In this document: in pieces, positions 8,756 to 18,509 of the stretch | Position numbering within the stretch: the stretch's first letter is position 1 | Layout of the letters: the number at the start of each line of letters is the position of its first letter | Source of the DNA: Planctomycetota bacterium | GTDB lineage: Bacteria; Planctomycetota; Phycisphaerae; UBA1845 | Assembly: GCA_024280855.1 (NCBI GenBank) | Contig: JAJRPG010000085.1 | Span: 1 to 47,189, forward strand | Length of the DNA stretch: 47,189 nt | Reading direction: 5' to 3' | Notes under the pieces: generated by a model | What the model saw: the letters and a program-made list of their open reading frames with translations, nothing else | Database searches by the model: none | What the model was told of the DNA's origin: nothing | Position numbers and translations under genes: made by a program

Positions 8756-8828
8756 GCTGCTGTAGCTCAGTTGGTAGAGTGCGTCCTTGGTAAGGACGAG
8801 GTCATGGGTTCGAATCCCATCAGTAGCT
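8756..8828 (+). tRNA. tRNA-Thr (anticodon GGT)
   Basis: A complete 73-nt cloverleaf. The acceptor GCTGCTG pairs with CAGTAGC (one G-T pair). The anticodon stem CGTCC/GGACG encloses the loop TTGGTAA with anticodon GGT, and the T stem ATGGG/CCCAT encloses TTCGAAT. CCA is not encoded; a T-run follows at once. A tRNA-Thr immediately before tuf recalls the thrT-tufB arrangement of E. coli. Confidence 0.97.
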
Positions 8829-8836
8829 TTTTTTGG

Positions 8837-8884
8837 GCAGATGCCGTGAGCATCTGCAATACAGTGCCATGATTGAGGCACTGT
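8837..8884 (+). promoter_or_regulatory. Two tandem hairpins between tRNA-Thr and tuf
   Basis: GCAGATG (8837-8843) pairs perfectly with CATCTGC (8851-8857). ACAGTGCC (8861-8868) pairs with GGCACTGT (8877-8884) around an 8-nt loop. They sit just after the tRNA and 115-160 nt before tuf. They may guide RNase processing of the tRNA-tuf transcript or act as an attenuator; the second is not followed by a T-tract. Confidence 0.5.
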
Positions 8885-8998
8885 GATGTTTGAACTAAAA
8901 ATAATGTTTCGATGTATCTTCCTCGCCGGCGCGGGGCTATTGATAGATACAGGGTTGGTTTAACAATTTACCCACGAGCGAAGTGGAGGTAGGTTTGC

Positions 8999-10201
8999 AT
9001 GGCTAAGGAAATGTTCGAGCGGACTAAACCGCATGTTAATGTTGGAACTATTGGACACGTCGATCACGGCAAGACCACATTGACGGCGGCTATTTGCACT
9101 GTGCAGGCAGCCAAGGGGCTGTGCAAGGCGATTTCTTATGACGACGTAGCTAAGGCTTCGGAGTCTCAAGGTCGTCGCGATGCGTCAAAGATTATGACCA
9201 TTGCAACTTCGCACGTTGAGTATGAAACGGAAAAAAGGCATTACGCCCACATCGACTGCCCGGGTCACGCGGATTATGTAAAGAACATGATTACCGGTGC
9301 AGCCCAGATGGACGGTGCGATTCTTGTGGTATCATCAGCCGACGGCCCGATGCCTCAAACTCGCGAGCATATCCTGCTCGCTCGTCAGGTGAACGTGCCT
9401 CACCTCGTCGTATTTATGAATAAAATTGACTTGGTCGATGACCCGGAACTTCTCGAATTAGTTGAGATGGAAATCCGTGAGTTGCTGACTAAGTATGGCT
9501 TCCCCGGTGATGATATAGTTGTCGTCCAGGGGTCGTCTTTGCCCGCACTTGAAAACCCAAAGGATGAGGCAGCCATCAAATGCATCGGTGAATTGATGGA
9601 TGCCTTGGATAACTCAATCCCAGAGCCAGAGCGTGATGTTGATCAGCCGTTCCTCATGTCTGTTGAGGACGTCTTCAGTATCAAGGGTCGTGGAACCGTT
9701 GCGACGGGACGTATCGAGCGTGGCGTAGTCAACATGGGTGAAGAAATAGAAATCGTCGGCTTAGTTGACACGACTAAGACGGTTTGTACTGGCGTCGAGA
9801 TGTTCAACAAGACGTTGGACAGTGGCCAGGCTGGTGACAACGTTGGTTGTTTGTTGCGTGGTACGAAAAAAGATGAAATCGAGCGTGGTCAGGTGTTGGC
9901 TAAGCCCGGTTCCATTTTGCCGCATACCAAGTTTGAGGCACAGGTTTATGTGTTGACCCAGGAAGAGGGCGGTCGTCACACACCGTTTTTCAATGGCTAT
10001 CGTCCACAGTTCTACTTCCGTACAACTGATGTGACTGGCGGTCTTGAGCTTCAGGGTGCTGAAATGTGTATGCCTGGCGACAATATCGAAATGAACGTGA
10101 CGTTGGGTAAGCCTATCGCGATGGAAGAGGGCTTGCGATTTGCGGTTCGTGAAGGTGGCCGTACTGTTGGTTCCGGTGTTGTTATTAAGGTGATTGAGTA
10201 A
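8999..10201 (+). CDS. tuf: Elongation factor Tu
   Basis: A 400-residue GTPase that delivers aminoacyl-tRNA to the ribosome. The G motifs are GHVDHGKT (19-26), DCPGH (86-90) and NKID (141-144), followed by the two beta-barrel domains ([25 protein letters not shown]) and the usual C-terminus. Switch I is odd: the near-universal RGITI is replaced by KIMTI (64-68), which keeps the Mg2+-binding Thr but loses the Gly, and the preceding acidic segment is also different. I recall similar departures in other planctomycete EF-Tu proteins, so this may be a lineage trait. A GTGGAGG sequence precedes the start. It is transcribed with tRNA-Thr and lies far from fusA. Confidence 0.97.
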   Translation: MAKEMFERTKPHVNVGTIGHVDHGKTTLTAAICTVQAAKGLCKAISYDDVAKASESQGRRDASKIMTIATSHVEYETEKRHYAHIDCPGHADYVKNMITGAAQMDGAILVVSSADGPMPQTREHILLARQVNVPHLVVFMNKIDLVDDPELLELVEMEIRELLTKYGFPGDDIVVVQGSSLPALENPKDEAAIKCIGELMDALDNSIPEPERDVDQPFLMSVEDVFSIKGRGTVATGRIERGVVNMGEEIEIVGLVDTTKTVCTGVEMFNKTLDSGQAGDNVGCLLRGTKKDEIERGQVLAKPGSILPHTKFEAQVYVLTQEEGGRHTPFFNGYRPQFYFRTTDVTGGLELQGAEMCMPGDNIEMNVTLGKPIAMEEGLRFAVREGGRTVGSGVVIKVIE

Positions 10202-10268
10202 TTTAATCGCCGCTGATGTATTGATTGTTTTATTTGGGTCGTGTGTGGATACGGAAAGATAGTGAGCG

Positions 10269-10436
10269 ATGGCAAAATCGAAAAAACGTGAGTATGTTTG
10301 GTTGCAGTGTAAAGATTGTAACAACCTCAACTATCGAACCAGTGTCAATGTGATGGGCGGTACGCCAAAGATAGAATTGTCTAAGTACTGCCGAACTGAG
10401 CGCAAGCACACGATTCATAAGATAAAGAGGAAGTAA
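10269..10436 (+). CDS. rpmG: 50S ribosomal protein L33
   Basis: A 55-residue protein. The sequence MAKSKKREYVWLQCKDC is followed by NYRT, then KIELSKYC, and a basic tail RKHTIHKIKRK. This is the zinc-type L33, with Cys14-x2-Cys17 and a further Cys in KYC. It lies between tuf and tRNA-Trp, as in many bacteria where rpmG, tRNA-Trp, secE and nusG are linked. It starts at an ATG 67 nt after the tuf stop. Confidence 0.93.
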   Translation: MAKSKKREYVWLQCKDCNNLNYRTSVNVMGGTPKIELSKYCRTERKHTIHKIKRK

Positions 10437-10475
10437 TTCCCCGGCTGCTAAGGCTGGCTGTGTATCTGCTTTTGT

Positions 10476-10548
10476 AGGAGCGTAGCTCAATTGGCAGAGC
10501 TCCGGTTTCCAAAACCGGCGGTTGTGGGTTCGAGTCCCTCCGCTCCTG
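10476..10548 (+). tRNA. tRNA-Trp (anticodon CCA)
   Basis: A complete 73-nt cloverleaf. The acceptor AGGAGCG/CGCTCCT is perfect. The D arm is GCTC..GAGC, the anticodon stem CCGGT/ACCGG encloses TTCCAAA with anticodon CCA, and the T loop is TTCGAGT. The T stem has one T-T mismatch. The 3' CCA is not encoded. tRNA-Trp directly before secE is a widespread bacterial arrangement. Confidence 0.97.
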
Positions 10549-10646
10549 TAGTAGCGGTTGGGCATGGCGGTTGGATATTTGAATACTGGCAGGGTTCGCT
10601 TAAAGTGGCGAGGTTGTTGGGCTTATAGGCTAAGAAGAATATACCG

Positions 10647-11204
10647 ATGACGAATCTGCAAGCAGATCCCGTTAAAGAAAAAGAATCCCAAGCTGCTAGC
10701 TCTGGCGGCGGTGCCGGTGGTGGAAACACTGGCGGCGGTGGCCAGGGCGGCGGTGGTGGTCGAGGTGGCTCGAATTTGCCACCCAGTGCTGGTGGCGGCT
10801 TTTTGACCCAGTATAAGCCTGAGCAAGGCATGGGGACTCGCGTCGGCTCTTTCATCGCGGCAGCGGCTATGGTGATCTGGGGCACTGCCTTTCTGTATGA
10901 TCGATTGGCTATATATGATGGCGATGAGTCTTGGCGTCTCATGGTTACGTCTGGCATTCCGCTTCTGTTTTTAGCCGCTGCGGGTACGGCCTGTTTTTGG
11001 TTGATATTTTGCCAACGGGCTACCAGCGATTTTATGATCGCCACCGAAGGCGAAATGAAAAAAGTAAATTGGTCCAGTCGCCGTGAATTGATTGGTTCCA
11101 CCAAGGTGGTCATCATGTTCACAATACTCATGGCTGGGACATTGTTTTTGATCGACTTTGTGTTTCAGATTTTCTTTAAGTTTATAGGCGTATTGCGGGT
11201 ATGA
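10647..11204 (+). CDS. secE: Preprotein translocase subunit SecE
   Basis: A 185-residue membrane protein of the SecYEG protein-export channel. The conserved amphipathic helix and last membrane segment lie at 137-180 (MKKVNWSSRRELIGSTKVV, then a long hydrophobic run). The usual W-P of this motif is W-S here. Two more hydrophobic segments (about 66-84 and 101-122) give three membrane helices, as in E. coli rather than the single-helix form of many bacteria. Residues 19-51 are an unusual glycine-rich linker (GGGAGGGNTGGGG and so on). The stop overlaps the nusG start by 4 nt (ATGA), so translation is probably coupled. Confidence 0.92.
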   Translation: MTNLQADPVKEKESQAASSGGGAGGGNTGGGGQGGGGGRGGSNLPPSAGGGFLTQYKPEQGMGTRVGSFIAAAAMVIWGTAFLYDRLAIYDGDESWRLMVTSGIPLLFLAAAGTACFWLIFCQRATSDFMIATEGEMKKVNWSSRRELIGSTKVVIMFTILMAGTLFLIDFVFQIFFKFIGVLRV

Positions 11205-11908
11205 TGACTGACGATCATATCAATGGTGAACCTGCTGCCGATGTCGGCGTCACAGACGTAGACACGGCTAAGGAAGGTGTTCAGCCAAGCGGCGACGAAA
11301 CAGTAGTTGCTGAGTCGGATGCCGCGACGCCGGACCCATTGGCTACCGCACCTGGGATGATGTGGTATGTTCTTCGCGTCGCTTCCAATAAGGAAGACAA
11401 AGTCCGCACGACTTTGGAACGCAAAATTAAGATTGAAGGCCTTGATGAGCGTATAGGCCGCATACTTGTGCCGACGCTAAAAGAAAAAAGAATGAAACGC
11501 GGCGTTCTTGAGATCGCCGAGCGTAAACTATATCCAGGCTATGTGTTTGTAGAGATGGCCTGTGAGGATGATGGCTCTATAGCTGACAACGTCTGGTTTC
11601 TTGTGAAAGAGACGACAGGCGTAGGTGATTTTATTGGTTCGGATGGTAAGCCTACCAGCATGCCCCAGCGCGATGTCGATCAGATGTTGCTTGCTTCGCA
11701 GCAGTCAGAAGACGACGCGGGCTTGTCCGGTCTTAATATCGTGGCTGGCGATCAGATCAAAATTATGGATGGTGCCTTTGAGGGTTATGAAGGTGAAGTA
11801 GACGCCATTGATGATCGTCGCGGCATGGTCGCTGTTAACGTAGCTATCTTCGGGCGTATGACGCCTGTTGAAGTTGGTTATTGGCAGATAGAAAAAGTAG
11901 AAGAGTAG
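11201..11908 (+). CDS. nusG: Transcription termination/antitermination protein NusG
   Basis: A 235-residue protein that binds the clamp of RNA polymerase and links it to Rho or the ribosome. It has an acidic N-terminal extension of about 50 residues, which makes it longer than the 181-residue E. coli protein. The NGN domain follows (MMWYVLRVASNKEDKV to about residue 165, including LYPGYVFVEM and GVGDFIG). The C-terminal KOW domain (GDQIKIMDGAFEGYEGEVDA) ends in EVGYWQIEKV. Starts at 11201 and 11204 are both possible; the first overlaps secE by 4 nt. Confidence 0.95.
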   Translation: MMTDDHINGEPAADVGVTDVDTAKEGVQPSGDETVVAESDAATPDPLATAPGMMWYVLRVASNKEDKVRTTLERKIKIEGLDERIGRILVPTLKEKRMKRGVLEIAERKLYPGYVFVEMACEDDGSIADNVWFLVKETTGVGDFIGSDGKPTSMPQRDVDQMLLASQQSEDDAGLSGLNIVAGDQIKIMDGAFEGYEGEVDAIDDRRGMVAVNVAIFGRMTPVEVGYWQIEKVEE

Positions 11909-11980
11909 CAATAGTAAGAGTAATACTCGGCTGACCAGTTTTAACCTGGCGGCTTAATTTCGGTTGGGACGGTAACAGCA

Positions 11981-12415
11981 GTGGCTCCAGCAAATAAAGA
12001 AGTAACGGCAACGATTAAATTGCAGGCTCCCGGAGGTAAGGCTACGCCTGCTCCTCCTATTGGCCCTGCGTTGGGCCAGCATGGCGTAAACATTGGCCAA
12101 TTCGTGCAGCAGTTTAATGCGTCGACGGCTGAATTGAACGGCATGCCTGTCACTGTAGTTATCAGTGTTTACGCTGACCGTTCGTTTACTTATGAAGTGA
12201 AAAGCCCTCCGGCTGCTGTGCTACTAAAAGCTGCTGCTGGCGTTGAGAAGGGCAGTGGTGTTCCTCACAAAGTTAAAGTTGGTACGGTGACTCGCGAGCA
12301 ACTTCGAGAAATTGCCAAGAAGAAATTGCCGGACCTTAATTCTAATACGATCGAAGCAGCTGAGCTGGTCGTGGCTGGTACCGCCCGTTCAATGGGCATT
12401 GAAATCGCAGACTAG
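11981..12415 (+). CDS. rplK: 50S ribosomal protein L11
   Basis: A 144-residue protein of the GTPase-associated centre that binds 23S rRNA with L10. It is recognised by [20 protein letters not shown], then [10 protein letters not shown], the C-terminal rRNA-binding domain ([13 protein letters not shown]) and [10 protein letters not shown]. It starts with GTG, preceded by GGGACGG. It is the first gene of the L11-L1 pair; the next gene starts 32 nt after its stop. Confidence 0.96.
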   Translation: MAPANKEVTATIKLQAPGGKATPAPPIGPALGQHGVNIGQFVQQFNASTAELNGMPVTVVISVYADRSFTYEVKSPPAAVLLKAAAGVEKGSGVPHKVKVGTVTREQLREIAKKKLPDLNSNTIEAAELVVAGTARSMGIEIAD

Positions 12416-12447
12416 TTATTTAGCTAAGCAGATTGTGGAGTGGATCG

Positions 12448-13176
12448 ATGGCCAAGCGAAGTGTTCTTTATACAAAACAAGAAAAAATGCGCGGAGACGA
12501 GTCCGCAGCTGTGACGTTTGATGTAGGCATTGCCAAGATCAAAGAGATGGCTGACGTTGGGGCTGACCGTAGTTATAAAAATGGTCGCAAGCGTAAGAAA
12601 ATAGATCAGACCGTTGAAATCGTCATGCACCTGGGCATTGACCCCAAGCACGCTGACCAAATGGTTCGTGGCGCTTTATCGTTGCCAAAAGGGATTGGCA
12701 AGTCTCGAAAAGTGATCGCTTTTTGCGAAGGCGAAATGGCTGAGGCCGCTAAGGCCGCCGGGGCTATCGAAGTGGGCGTAGACGAGTTGGTCAAGAAAAT
12801 CGCAGACGGCTGGATGGATTTTGACGTAGCTATTGCTCACCCATCTATGATGGGAAAAGTTGGTAAGCTTGGCCGGGTTTTAGGTCCACAGGGTAAAATG
12901 CCAACACCTAAGGCTGGTACGGTGACACCTGAAGTTGAGACTGCGGTCAAGGAGTTTACGGCTGGTCGTCTTGAATATCGTAATGATGATGGCGGTAACA
13001 TCCATTTGCCTATCGGAAAAGTAAGTTTTTCGGTTGAAGACCTAAAAGAAAACGCAGAAGCGGTCGTAGCGCACATAAACAGTGTCAAACCGGCCGCCTC
13101 TAAAGGTCATTATGTTAAGCGAATAAGTTTGTCGGCCACTCGGACGCCGTCAGTAACGATTGATGCCGCTGCGTAA
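12448..13176 (+). CDS. rplA: 50S ribosomal protein L1
   Basis: A 242-residue protein of the L1 stalk that moves deacylated tRNA out of the E site. In many bacteria it also represses its own operon. Signatures are EIVMHLGIDPKHADQMVRG, GDEPIAHPSMM-like text (DVAIAHPSMMGKVGKLGRVL), GPQGKMPTPKAGT and VAHINSVKP. The ATG at 12448 is chosen over an in-frame TTG at 12433: it gives the standard MAKRSVLYTK start with GTGGAG just upstream. A repression target could lie before rplK; I did not identify one. Confidence 0.95.
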   Translation: MAKRSVLYTKQEKMRGDESAAVTFDVGIAKIKEMADVGADRSYKNGRKRKKIDQTVEIVMHLGIDPKHADQMVRGALSLPKGIGKSRKVIAFCEGEMAEAAKAAGAIEVGVDELVKKIADGWMDFDVAIAHPSMMGKVGKLGRVLGPQGKMPTPKAGTVTPEVETAVKEFTAGRLEYRNDDGGNIHLPIGKVSFSVEDLKENAEAVVAHINSVKPAASKGHYVKRISLSATRTPSVTIDAAA

Positions 13177-13224
13177 TTTTTTGAACGCAGTTTTTGAGTT
13201 ATACAGATAGATGGGAAATGTGCG

Positions 13225-13734
13225 ATGAGTAAAAGCATCAAAGCCATGATAACGGTCGCGTACCGCAGTCAATATGCCAATGCCGATGGCGCATGCGTGA
13301 TCGATTTGACTGGAATGGACGTCAAAGATCAGGAAAAATTGCGTCGCGCACTTCGTGAAGCATCTGCCGAAGTTCAAGTTGTTAAGAACAGTTTGGCTCG
13401 CGCAGCTATGCGAGATACTCCGCTAGAGCCGTTGGGCAATGCCTTAACAGGCCCGTGTGCTATTGTGGTTAGTTCGTCTTCGCTTATTGAAGCGGCGAAA
13501 GCTTTGGCAGAGGCTGCTAAGGAGTTTGAGTCGCTCACTTTGAAGCACGCGCTTCTTGACGGCGACCCGGAGCTTATTAATGTGGCGGAATTAGCCAAGA
13601 TGAAGGGCCGTATGGAGCTGCTTGGCGAAATCGCCATGTTGGTTGCATCGCCTGGACGTGCGTTGGCTGGTTGTTTGAGTTCTCCGCAAGGTAAGCTTGC
13701 CGGATGTATCAAAGCCATCGCAGACAAAGAGTAA
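13225..13734 (+). CDS. rplJ: 50S ribosomal protein L10
   Basis: A 169-residue protein that anchors L7/L12 dimers to the ribosome and binds 23S rRNA beside L11. The N-terminal rRNA-binding half is typical (VIDLTGMDVKDQEKLRRALR, VVKNSLARAAM, LTGPCAIVVS). The C-terminal helix that carries L12 dimers is present but short (MLVASPGRALAGCLSSPQGK, then KAIADKE). The spacing to rplL is unusually long at 164 nt and structured. Confidence 0.95.
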   Translation: MSKSIKAMITVAYRSQYANADGACVIDLTGMDVKDQEKLRRALREASAEVQVVKNSLARAAMRDTPLEPLGNALTGPCAIVVSSSSLIEAAKALAEAAKEFESLTLKHALLDGDPELINVAELAKMKGRMELLGEIAMLVASPGRALAGCLSSPQGKLAGCIKAIADKE

Positions 13735-13746
13735 GTATTTATTCGT

Positions 13747-13854
13747 AAGGGCTACGGAGCGTAGCCTTTATGTTTGATGATTTGTATTTTTGATTTTTAC
13801 CAGCTAGCTGACTGGTTTGCATAAGCAAATGAAATGACTCGCAGCGTGTGAGTC
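13747..13854 (+). promoter_or_regulatory. Structured spacer between rplJ and rplL (attenuator-like)
   Basis: Three hairpins lie here. The first is a 10-bp stem (13747-13769) whose GGCTACG and CGTAGCC enclose a GAG triloop; it is followed by a T-rich tract and resembles a rho-independent terminator or attenuator. The second is TTTGC/GCAAA at 13816-13829. The third is GACTCGCA/TGTGAGTC at 13836-13854 around GCG. Together they could partly stop or process transcription between L10 and L12, or set L12 output separately. Confidence 0.5.
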
Positions 13855-13898
13855 GCCTATTGGCGTAGCGATGAATGAAGATAGAGGAAGTGGACATT

Positions 13899-14300
13899 AT
13901 GGCAGACGCACCAGCAAAAGAATTCACCGCAGCAATTACCTCACTCGCCGACCAGTTGGTTGGCTTGACCGTAAAAGATGCACAGTCGCTAGTTGACTGC
14001 TTAAAAGATACTCATGGCATCGAGCCAGCCGGTGGCGGCGCAGTTGTCATGGCTGCTGGTGGTGGTGGAGGTGAAGCTGCCGAAGAGAAGACCGCATTTG
14101 ACTTAATTCTTGAAGGCTTTGGCGATAAAAAAATTCAGGTTATTAAAGTCGTTCGCTCGATGACTGGTCTTGGCCTTAAAGAGGCTAAAGAGTTGGTTGA
14201 GAGCTGTCCCAAGGCGCTTAAAGAAGGTGTCTCGAAAGAAGATGCTGAGAAGTTTAAGGGTGAAATTGAAGCAGCCGGTGGCGCTGTCAGTATCAAGTAG
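13899..14300 (+). CDS. rplL: 50S ribosomal protein L7/L12
   Basis: A 133-residue protein that forms the mobile stalk recruiting translational GTPases. The N-terminal dimerisation region ([19 protein letters not shown]) is joined by an Ala/Gly-rich hinge to the C-terminal domain ([20 protein letters not shown], then [13 protein letters not shown] and [14 protein letters not shown]). The ATG at 13899 is preferred over one at 13875: it follows GAGGAAG at good spacing and gives the usual N-terminus. Confidence 0.95.
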   Translation: MADAPAKEFTAAITSLADQLVGLTVKDAQSLVDCLKDTHGIEPAGGGAVVMAAGGGGGEAAEEKTAFDLILEGFGDKKIQVIKVVRSMTGLGLKEAKELVESCPKALKEGVSKEDAEKFKGEIEAAGGAVSIK

Positions 14301-14592
14301 ACTTTTTCTTCGTAGAGAATTGAAGCTTGAATTATCAAGCTTCATTGAGCTTTGTCGCGGGATGATCCGCTCGGAGGCCTTGCTTGCCGTTCGTAGCCGC
14401 CCAAAGTTATACACATACCAGTCGTAGAGCGAGATCGGCCAGCGCGTATGGGACCGCTGGCCTAACGGATGCTCTACCGGCGGATTTTTTAGTCCCCAGT
14501 AACATGACCTGCGCCGTAGCTGCGAGATTGCAGTTATGTGGGCGCAACAGGTGTATCCGTGGAACGGACGCTATGTGTCCGGGGAGTGAATT
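14301..14592 (+). promoter_or_regulatory. Structured leader between rplL and rpoB
   Basis: This 292-nt gap has no gene. It holds a perfect hairpin TGAAGCTTG/CAAGCTTCA (14321-14344, 6-nt loop) and a GC-rich one GGCCAGCG/CGCTGGCC (14437-14462). A T-run (ATTTTTTAG) lies about 25 nt after the second. In E. coli this gap carries an attenuator and an RNase III site that lower rpoBC expression relative to L7/L12; the same role is likely here but inferred. Confidence 0.45.
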
Positions 14593-17500
14593 ATGACTGT
14601 CGCGCTTCCAGTTAGAAATTTTGCCAAAGTGGGCGATTCGATGCCCGTGCCCAACTTGGTTGGCGTTCAGGTAGCCGCCTATGCGAAATTCCTTCAGCAG
14701 GACGTCGCACCAGACAAGCGTGAACCATTTGGTCTGGAATTCTTGCTGCGTGAAATGTTTCCCATCGAAAGTTATGATGGCAAGCTTTCGTTGCATTATA
14801 TCAGCTATGAACTGGGTCAGCCTCGCTATACGCCTGATGAATGTCGTGAGTTGCGTTTGACCTATGGCCTGCCGTTTCGCGTGCGTCTTCGTTTGGTTCG
14901 TCGTGATAGCGATGAGATTCAGGAAGACCTCGTCTATCTTGGCGATCTGCCGATTATGATTGGCGGCGGCGAGTATATTATCAACGGTTCAGAGCGTGTG
15001 ATCGTCTCGCAGTTGCATCGTTCACCCGGTGTCGATTTTATCAAAGATCAAACCGAGGGTGATCGTGCATTACACTCTTGTCGAATTATTCCCGAGCGCG
15101 GTAGTTGGCTGGAAATTGAAGTGACCAAACGAGACATTCTCGTCGTTAGGATTGACCAATCCAGTAAATTACCTGCCACGACTTTTCTACGCGCGATGGA
15201 CCCTAAGTATACGGCCGATGAAGCAATCGTTGGTGAGTTTTATAAAACGAAATCTGTGCGGGCTTCGCAATTGTCGCCTGAGATGTACAGCGTTTCGACG
15301 ATTGTCGATGAGGATACCGAAGAGGTGATCGTTCAAGCGGGTTGCCAATTTGGCGATGCGCTAGAACGCATTCAGGAATCTTCAATTAAGTCGCTTCAAG
15401 TTATTTCAGATGTTAAAGACCCCTTGATGGTCAACACCTTAGCTGAGGATAGCAGTCGTTCGCACGAAGAGGCTATGCTCAAAATCTACACGAGATTGCG
15501 ACCGGGTAACCCACCTCAATTAGACAAGGCTCGTAAGCTTTTTACGGAAAAATTTTACGACGAAAACCGCTATCGTCTTGGCAAAGTTGGCCGATTCAGA
15601 TTGAATCGAAAGTTTGAGATTGCTGGCGATAGTGGCTCGATGGTGTTGACGGTCGAAGACTTCGTGAATTGTTTGAAGTATTTGCTCAAACTCCGAACCG
15701 GCGAATCTGCGTTTGCGGTGGATGACATCGATCATTTGGGCAATCGTCGTCTTCGTACTCTGGATGAGTTGTGTGCCGATGAAATGCGTAAGGGCTTTTT
15801 GAAATTACGTCGTACAGTTCAAGAGCGCATGAGTATGAAAGACCCTGACCAGGTTGGTCGGGTAGCTGAGCTTATCAATAGTAAATCGGTCAGTTCTTCG
15901 ATCGATCTTTTCTTTGGTCGTGGCGAATTGTCTCAGGTGGTTGACCAGACGAATCCTCTTTCTCAACTAACGCACGAGCGTCGTTTGTCTGCTCTTGGTC
16001 CTGGCGGTTTGAATCGTAAGCGTGCTGGTTTTGAAGTGCGTGACGTTCACATTAGTCATTATGGCCGCATTTGTCCGATTGAAACGCCGGAAGGTACCAA
16101 CATCGGTTTGATCGCCTCGCTGGGCATTTATAGCCGAGTTGATGATTATGGTTTCTTGATTACGCCTTACCGTAAGGTTAAGGGTAGTAAGGAACTGGGC
16201 GTTTCAAAGTATTTGCGTGCTGACGAGGAAATGCGTGAAATACTAGGCCCGCCCGAAGCGGTTGATCCCAAATCGGATACGCTTCGCGAGGGATTGCTGA
16301 TTGTACGCGCTCATGGCGAGCTTAGCCAAGTGCCCCATGAGAAGGTGACGTATGTTGATATTTCCCCCAAGCAAACTATTGGTGTTTCGGCTTCGCTGAT
16401 TCCATTTTTGGAGCATGACGACGCTAACCGTGCGTTGATGGGTTCTAACATGCAGCGGCAAGCAGTGCCCTTGCTCAAACCCGAAGTGCCATTGGTAGCT
16501 ACGGGGATGGAAAAAGAGGTGGCTAAAAGTAGCGGCATGGTTATTCGCTCCCGAACGAGTGGAATCGTGACTCATGCGGACTCCTATCGAATTGTCATCG
16601 ATGGTACTGACGAATATACCCTGCGAAAGTTCCAGGCGTTGAACGAACGAACCTGTATGAACCAAAAGCCTTTGGTGCGTATGGGGGATCAGGTGAAGGC
16701 TGGAGATATTATCGCAGACGGTCCGGCTACCATGAATGGCGAGTTGGCATTGGGTAAGAATCTTCTCGTTGGTTTCATGACCTATGATGGCAATAACTTT
16801 GAAGATGCCATCATCATTTCTAGCAATTTGGTTCGCAATGATGCGCTGACAAGTATTCATATTGATGTGTATGACATCGAAGTTCGTGATACCAAGTTGG
16901 GGCGTGAAGAATTTACCAACGATATTCCTAATGTTTCTGAGCGAGCGTTGGCTAACCTCGACGAGTACGGTGTTGTGCGTATTGGTACGCGGGTTCAGCA
17001 GGGCGACATTCTTGTTGGTAAGGTTAGCCCGAAATCCAAGAGTGAGTTAAGCCCTGAAGAGAAATTGCTTCACGCTATTTTTGGTCGTGCGGGCGAAGAT
17101 GTAAAAAATGATTCGTTGGAAATTTCTGCCAGTGAAGAGGGTATTGTCATCGCGGCTAAGAAGTTTAGCCGTCGCGTGCATATGACCGATGAGCAGAAAC
17201 AGCAACTTAAACTTGATATTGAAGCCTATAAGCAGGGTGAAAACGCCAAGATTATTTCGTTGTTCAAACAGATGTGTTTGGAAATTGAACAGAAGATGGG
17301 CACACCGATGATTGACCCGAATACTCGACAGAAGGTTGGGTATAGTGATCTTGACGAGGTGGTTCTTGAGCAGATTGATGTGTTTGACCAGCATGTGATT
17401 GCCCGTGATTTGAAATGGATTTCGCCAGCATCTGAGCGTGGTGATTATCTAAAGTTGGTTGATCCATATTGGCATCGTCTTGGCGTGTTTCAGGAAGAGC

Positions 17501-18363
17501 TTGAGCGCAAGTCCGCCCAGATGAAGCGTGGTGATGAATTGCCCTCCGGTGTTTTGGAAATGGTCAAGGTTTGGGTGGCGACGAAGCGGGCTATTTCCGT
17601 GGGTGACAAGATGGCTGGTCGTCATGGGAATAAGGGTGTGATTGCCCGCATATTGCCTGAAGAGGATATGCCATTCCTGGAGGATGGTACGCCGCTTGAT
17701 ATTATGCTTAATCCACTTGGTGTGCCTTCGCGTATGAATGTGGGCCAAATTCTTGAGACGCATCTTGGTTGGGCTGCGAAGGTGCTTGGCTTCCAGGCTG
17801 TGACGCCGGTGTTTGATGGCGCTCATGAAAGCGAAATTCACTCGGCTATTTCTGAGGCTAACAATTATGTGGATAGGGAGTCAGAATCACCAGGATTTGT
17901 AGCTGAGGCAGGCAAGAAGCAGGCGCTGTTAGCCAAGCTTCCTTACGGTGGCAAGGTGACCGTTTATGATGGTCGTTCTGGTGAGCCTTTGGATCAGAAG
18001 GTGACTGTTGGTTATATCTACATGCTCAAATTGCATCACTTGGTTGATGATAAGATTCATGCCCGTGCGACTGGTCCTTATAGTTTGATTACGCAACAGC
18101 CTTTGGGTGGTAAAGCGAGAACTGGTGGCCAGCGTTTCGGCGAGATGGAGGTTTGGGGCTTGGAGGCTTATGGGGCTGCCCATGTGCTTCAAGAGTTGCT
18201 CACGGTTAAGAGTGACGACGTTGAAGGCCGTACTAAAATCTATGAGAGTATGGTAAAGGGCAAGAATACACTTGAGGCTGGTACACCGGTTTCGTTTGAT
18301 GTGTTGTGCAATGAAATACGTGGACTGTGCCTAAATATCCAATTAGAAAAGAATCGCGTTTAA
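14593..18363 (+). CDS. rpoB: DNA-directed RNA polymerase subunit beta
   Basis: A 1256-residue core polymerase subunit that forms one side of the active-site cleft. The rifampicin-binding cluster is easy to read: [19 protein letters not shown], with Gln448, Asp451, His461, Arg464 and Ser466 matching the sensitive E. coli residues; E. coli F514, M515 and N518 are V, V and T here. [20 protein letters not shown] follows. Further on are [19 protein letters not shown] and, at the C-terminus, [20 protein letters not shown]. It is shorter than the 1342-residue E. coli protein, lacking the large proteobacterial insertions. A GGGGAG sequence precedes the ATG. Confidence 0.98.
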   Translation: MTVALPVRNFAKVGDSMPVPNLVGVQVAAYAKFLQQDVAPDKREPFGLEFLLREMFPIESYDGKLSLHYISYELGQPRYTPDECRELRLTYGLPFRVRLRLVRRDSDEIQEDLVYLGDLPIMIGGGEYIINGSERVIVSQLHRSPGVDFIKDQTEGDRALHSCRIIPERGSWLEIEVTKRDILVVRIDQSSKLPATTFLRAMDPKYTADEAIVGEFYKTKSVRASQLSPEMYSVSTIVDEDTEEVIVQAGCQFGDALERIQESSIKSLQVISDVKDPLMVNTLAEDSSRSHEEAMLKIYTRLRPGNPPQLDKARKLFTEKFYDENRYRLGKVGRFRLNRKFEIAGDSGSMVLTVEDFVNCLKYLLKLRTGESAFAVDDIDHLGNRRLRTLDELCADEMRKGFLKLRRTVQERMSMKDPDQVGRVAELINSKSVSSSIDLFFGRGELSQVVDQTNPLSQLTHERRLSALGPGGLNRKRAGFEVRDVHISHYGRICPIETPEGTNIGLIASLGIYSRVDDYGFLITPYRKVKGSKELGVSKYLRADEEMREILGPPEAVDPKSDTLREGLLIVRAHGELSQVPHEKVTYVDISPKQTIGVSASLIPFLEHDDANRALMGSNMQRQAVPLLKPEVPLVATGMEKEVAKSSGMVIRSRTSGIVTHADSYRIVIDGTDEYTLRKFQALNERTCMNQKPLVRMGDQVKAGDIIADGPATMNGELALGKNLLVGFMTYDGNNFEDAIIISSNLVRNDALTSIHIDVYDIEVRDTKLGREEFTNDIPNVSERALANLDEYGVVRIGTRVQQGDILVGKVSPKSKSELSPEEKLLHAIFGRAGEDVKNDSLEISASEEGIVIAAKKFSRRVHMTDEQKQQLKLDIEAYKQGENAKIISLFKQMCLEIEQKMGTPMIDPNTRQKVGYSDLDEVVLEQIDVFDQHVIARDLKWISPASERGDYLKLVDPYWHRLGVFQEELERKSAQMKRGDELPSGVLEMVKVWVATKRAISVGDKMAGRHGNKGVIARILPEEDMPFLEDGTPLDIMLNPLGVPSRMNVGQILETHLGWAAKVLGFQAVTPVFDGAHESEIHSAISEANNYVDRESESPGFVAEAGKKQALLAKLPYGGKVTVYDGRSGEPLDQKVTVGYIYMLKLHHLVDDKIHARATGPYSLITQQPLGGKARTGGQRFGEMEVWGLEAYGAAHVLQELLTVKSDDVEGRTKIYESMVKGKNTLEAGTPVSFDVLCNEIRGLCLNIQLEKNRV

Positions 18364-18509
18364 TGATTGGCTTCGGGGAGAGGTCATCAGTAATCGTCGT
18401 GTTTGGTTTTTTGAAAAACATAAATCGTAGCCGTTATTAATGAGTTGTTGCCAATGATGGCCACTCAGCGGGCATCCAGGAATAGTTCCAACATAGGACG
18501 CCGAATAAG

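Noticed and set aside
10487-11131. Proline-rich minus-strand open frame
   Set aside because: It is the complement of the glycine codons of secE and also runs across tRNA-Trp.
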